The notes under the pieces were generated by a model. The model had not been told where the DNA came from, did not search any database, and saw nothing but the letters and a program-made list of their open reading frames with translations. A stretch of 23,255 nt of DNA from Suillus spraguei (taxonomy: Eukaryota > Basidiomycota > Agaricomycetes > Boletales > Suillaceae), in the NCBI GenBank assembly GCA_016800925.1, contig JABCPU010000863.1, positions 1 through 23,255 on the forward strand. Reading direction: 5' to 3'. Both the position numbers and the translations under genes were made by a program. Within the stretch, counting starts at the first letter, position 1. The number at the start of each line of letters is the position of its first letter. Shown here one piece after another: positions 20,056 to 23,255 of this stretch.

Positions 20056-21130
20056 GAAGTCCGAATCGACGATAAATGTGTTTTAAAAAGAGTTTAGCAA
20101 TGCCTTCAGAAGTGACGGTTTTTAAGCAAGGGATAATAATTACCCCCTTCATAAGGCCATGGTCTACCACGACCATGATACTGCCAAACCCGCCAGAGGT
20201 GGGAAGGTCGGTGATAAGATCAACGGAGACCTGAGAAAAGGGGGGAGTCGCAGACGAGGCAATTGGCATAAGCGGAGGACGGACAGGATGTGTGTCCGCT
20301 TTCATTTGCTGACAAAGGGCGCAACCCTCAACATATTTCCGAATATAGGAACCCATAGCGGGCCACCAAGCTTCCCATTTGACAAGTTCTTCAGTTTTAA
20401 ATCGACCGGGATGTCCCGCGGTAGGATGATCATGGTACCTTTTCAAGATTTCGGGGCAATGTGTTGGTGGGATGTAGGCATGATCCTTAAAATAGAGGAT
20501 GTTTCCCTCGATCTTCCAGTCAGAGAGGGCTGACTTCATAGGGGGAAGGCTTACGCCATCAAGGGCGTCAGATGCGGTTTTGAAGACAGGATCATCGAGA
20601 GGATCAGACGATGACAAAACATTCTGTAGGTCGGTGTTGATAAGACGAATGAATAGAGCATCAGGAAGGAGGGTCTGGTCTTCGTTATCATCTTTACTGG
20701 AGGTATAGTCGGGCCGGCGAGATAGTGCATCGGGTACTGCCAATTTGGTACCTGCAACATGATGCAATTCGATATCAAAAATAGACAAAATCAATTGACA
20801 GCGTGCTTGGCGACGGGTAAGCTTCTGTGCACTTCTAAAATATAGAAGATTCTTGTGGTCGGTGAATACCAAGACAGGGTGCTGATTTCCTTCCAAACAA
20901 TGACGCCATTCGTTTAATGCCCGGATGACGGCGAGGAGTTCCCAATCAAAGATTTGATAATTTCGTTCTGCGGGGTTCAAAGATTGAGAGAGGTATGCAC
21001 AAGGGTGATAAACACCATTCTCATCGGTCTGTAAGAGAACTCCACCAGTTGCTACAAGCGAAGCATTGGTAGCGATGGCAAATTGTCGGGAAGGATCGGG
21101 ATTATGGAGTACTGGCTGGGAAGTGAAACA
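20003..21130 (-). pseudogene. RNase H and N-terminal integrase of pol
   Basis: In the same frame as the reverse transcriptase, separated from it only by the TGA at 21131-21133, the sequence is open to 20003. RNase H: FAIATNAS (the usual TDAS has Asn here), YLSQSLNPAERNYQIFDWE with ELLAV, and VFTDHKNLLYF. Integrase zinc finger: HPTAGHPGRFKT and WWPAMGSYIRKYVEGCALCQ (HHCC type). Catalytic core: VDLITDLP holds the first Asp and VISDRGS the second. The frame then fails at DRGSAISIPLL, where the intact family reads on in another frame. Integrase inserts the cDNA, and RNase H removes RNA from the RNA-DNA hybrid during reverse transcription. Confidence 0.88.
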
Positions 21131-22009
21131 TCATTTCAGTTCTTCAAAGGTGTCCATACATTCGGTTGACCAATCAAAGATTTTGTCTTTCTTTGTCAAT
21201 TCGATAAGAGGTCGGGTGATATCAGAGTAGTGGGAAATGAATGTGCGGTAGAAGTTGCAAAAACCGAGGAATGACCGGACTTCTTTCACAGATTTTGGTG
21301 TTGGCCATTCTGTGATTCCCTTGGTTTTAGTGGTGTCCATAGCAACTTGTCCGGGCCAAATTATCATTCTGAGGTACTCCACTTCTTCTGCATTGAAGGT
21401 GCATTTCTCCGGTTTCAAGAACAGATGTTCCTGTCGTATCTTTATCAAGACCCATCTCGTCCGTTCGCGGTGTTCTGCCATAGTTGTGGAGAAAATCAGG
21501 ATATCGTCCATGTATATAACCATCCATCCTTTGTTGATCTCCTGCTGGAAGGTATGATTCATGTATGCTTGGAAAGTTGCTGGGGAGTTGCAAAGGCCAA
21601 AGAACATGATGTTCGGTTCAAATAGGCCGAATTCTGTAGTAAAAGCCGCTTTCCAACGATCGTCGGGATGGATGTGAATGTTATTATAACCGGACCGAAT
21701 ATCCATTTTTGTAAAGAACTGTGCATTGTGAAGGCATGCGATGAGGGAAATAGGAAGTGGGAGCGGATAAGCATTTTTGACTGTCCAGTCATTGATGTAG
21801 CGATAATCTTGACAAGGACGTAATTCTCCACTCTTCTTTCCCACAAAGAAGAAGCCACTGGCTTGGGGTGACTTCAATTCTGAGATAAAACCTTTCGCGG
21901 TGTTTTCATCGATAAATGTTTTTGATGGCAGCGCGTTCTTTTTCTGATAGCGGGTAAACCTTAGATGTGCGAGGAATAAAACCGGGTTTAGTATCGATCC
22001 GATGATCAA
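21131..22009 (-). pseudogene. Reverse transcriptase domain of pol
   Basis: Recognisable blocks in order: TFIDENTAKGFISELKSPQA, GFFFVGKKSGELRPCQDY, FTKMDIRSGYNNI (first catalytic Asp), FGLCNSPATFQAYMN, VIYMDDILIF (YMDD with the catalytic Asp pair), FLKPEKC, then the thumb/connection FLGFCNFYRTFI and FDWSTECMDTFEELK. Catalytic residues are intact. Upstream of about 21925 the correct frame shifts: GIDHRIDTKPGFIPRTSKVY is in another frame (about 21950-22010), so the start at 22009 is only an artefact of that frameshift. The domain ends at UGA 21131-21133 and continues in frame into RNase H. Confidence 0.92.
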
Positions 22010-22608
22010 TACCAGGGCGTTCGGGGGGTAGTTTGTTCAATCCATCTCTAGCGAAGACGTCTGCAAAATCTGCAAATATTGCGGAACCAATTCTTCAAAG
22101 GTTTTCTTTTCTTTTCCTTCTCATCCGTGGCGAATTCCTGAGCCTTATTACTGTATTTCGGAGGAGGAAGGGAGATTGTGGAGTAGTTATGGAGTTGTTC
22201 GAGTCGGGAAGTTCCATCATGGTGTGTGGGGTGTATCCATGGATACTTCTTTGACGATTCTCATGCTAACTCCGTTCGGTGTGTCGTACTCCACCAAGAA
22301 CTCCCCGTCTCCGAGTTCATAAGAGGAGATTTCATGTACTTCCGGTGCATGCCAAACATCCTGCATCGTGTTGAATTGGTCATCATCTTCAGTAGGTATT
22401 GTAGACGTTATTGGTTTTGTCTCGATCTGGAATTTCTTCGATGGAAGTAATGGGTAGTTTGGGTGGCACAAAGTATTTGGTTAACTTTGGAATAGTATAA
22501 GCACGTCCTCCTTGATCATCGTCAGGTTTTTGCTTTCCCTGTTGTTGCTCTGCAATTGGTCGTTTTTCAACTGGTTGTGACGGTGGTGGTCAGAACTCTG
22601 GTTCGAAT
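22010..22608 (-). pseudogene. Pol linker between protease and reverse transcriptase
   Basis: Broken minus-strand frames include HEISSYELGDGEFLVEYD (about 22217-22471) and FADVFARDGLNKLPPERPGI (about 22005-22065). This last block precedes the RT in Gypsy polyproteins (D-F...F....LP..R..DH). No catalytic motif is expected here. Several frame changes are needed to connect the parts. Confidence 0.6.
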
Positions 22609-23219
22609 TCATTCTTTCGTTTTTTCTACACAAGGAATAGGTGATGGAGGACGTTGCGGTAGTTTTACTTGTGGGGGAGGATCATTGATTGTGAATTCGA
22701 CAGGGGTGACAATGGGAGAAGCAACGGGGGACTTTGGAAATCGTGAATTTTGCCATTTCTTGGGATGATGAAAGGCTGGAGGTAACCCATTCTTCTTTCG
22801 GTCGGTATCTATGTCAAGTTCGATTTCATCAGACTTCGTTGTTCTAGGAGGGAAAGTGTTTTTGGCAGCCCAATCTATATGTGGGTTCATAGCACATAAC
22901 CATGGGATCCCCAGGAGAATTTGATCCCTTCGTCCAAGTTTAGTGATATTGAACTTTCCATACATGGTTCGTTCGTCTATTTTCACCACTAAGAGACAAT
23001 AGTGCATGATTGGTCCTCCCTTGATAAGAGTTCCATCCGCCATAGTAACTTGGAATGGTGTGTCAAGTTTTTGTCATGTGATTTTGTGGAGTTTTTACAA
23101 AATTCTTCGGAGATGAATGTGCCTGCTGCGCCAGAATCAATAATGGCAGTAGTGTCGACAGATTTTGAATGAATACGCGAGTGTAGAGTGATGGGAATAC
23201 AAAGTTCTTTTTCTTTCAC
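22609..23219 (-). pseudogene. Retroviral-type aspartic protease region of pol
   Basis: The catalytic block TAIIDSGAAGTFISEEF (DSGA) lies at about 23085-23160. A frameshift near 23050-23085 moves the continuation to ADGTLIKGGPIMHYC, GKFNITKLGRRDQILLGIPW and CAMNPHIDWAAKNTF, the C-terminal half of the domain with the usual LG-x-PWL-x(4)NP-x-IDW ending. A proline-rich stretch (VKLPQRPPSPIP) follows. The protease cuts the Gag-Pol polyprotein. Gag lies to the right, outside the window. Confidence 0.85.
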
Positions 23220-23255
23220 CTACAGCACGTTACAAGTCTTAGTAGTACATTAGGA

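Larger units (their letters stand above)
17148..23255 (-). mobile_element. Ty3/Gypsy retrotransposon with chromodomain, 5' end outside the window
   Basis: Reading on the minus strand from the right edge: protease, reverse transcriptase, RNase H, integrase with zinc-binding and DDE residues, chromodomain, a third ORF, polypurine tract and 3' LTR. This order (RT before integrase, chromodomain at the integrase end) defines a Ty3/Gypsy chromodomain element. Gag, primer-binding site and 5' LTR are expected beyond 23255. Frameshifts in protease, RT and integrase plus several UGA codons show this copy is dead. The left flank ends CCTGG (17143-17147), so the same five bases are predicted just beyond its 5' LTR. 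Confidence 0.92.

Overview
The window looks like repeat-rich, gene-poor DNA from a filamentous basidiomycete, most likely an Agaricomycete. The evidence is short phase-defined introns of about 45-55 bp (GT...AG with CTAAC-like branch sites), a chromodomain-bearing Ty3/Gypsy retroelement, TPR-CHAT and BTB/RCC1 gene relics of fungal type, and a multi-copy zinc-finger/transposase-like family that I associate with mushroom genomes. The species assignment is inference.

Layout. Positions 1-171 hold the N-terminus of a minus-strand zinc-finger protein that leaves the window. From about 560 to 2880 lies a satellite array with a homogenised core (628-1885) built on a 112+112+31 = 255 bp higher-order repeat. 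From 2990 to 7259 lies an LTR fragment, then a large broken plus-strand gene of a dispersed family. This gene is split by about 1.5 kb of foreign DNA that itself carries a complete solo LTR (4574-5180, 5-bp duplication TCCAT). From 7900 to 11217 lies a row of plus-strand gene relics: an unrecognised one, the C-terminal half of a Btb3/IBTK-like RCC1-BTB gene, and directly against it a truncated TPR-CHAT gene.

From 11274 to 11674 (minus) lies a small 101-codon gene with two clean introns, the only apparently intact complete host gene. From 12348 to 14211 (minus) lies a decayed but intron-containing copy of the proteasome lid subunit gene RPN6. From 14634 to 15660 lies an HSP70 fragment, interrupted by a 477-bp solo LTR with duplication GGAAC, fused to a fragment of the mitochondrial ATP synthase gamma-subunit gene. 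From 15955 to 17147 there are two minisatellites.

From 17148 to the right edge lies one minus-strand Ty3/Gypsy element: 3' LTR, polypurine tract, an unusual third ORF downstream of pol, chromodomain, integrase, RNase H, reverse transcriptase and protease. Its gag, primer-binding site and 5' LTR lie beyond the window. The solo LTRs at 4574 and 14777 and the fragment at 2990 belong to the same family as this element's LTR, so the element family has shaped the whole window by insertion and LTR-LTR recombination.

The most notable points are the third ORF of the Gypsy element (zinc-knuckle protein, 11-nt overlap with the end of pol), the concentration of UGA stops in that element, the higher-order satellite with inverted spacer variants, and the two fused gene-fragment mosaics.
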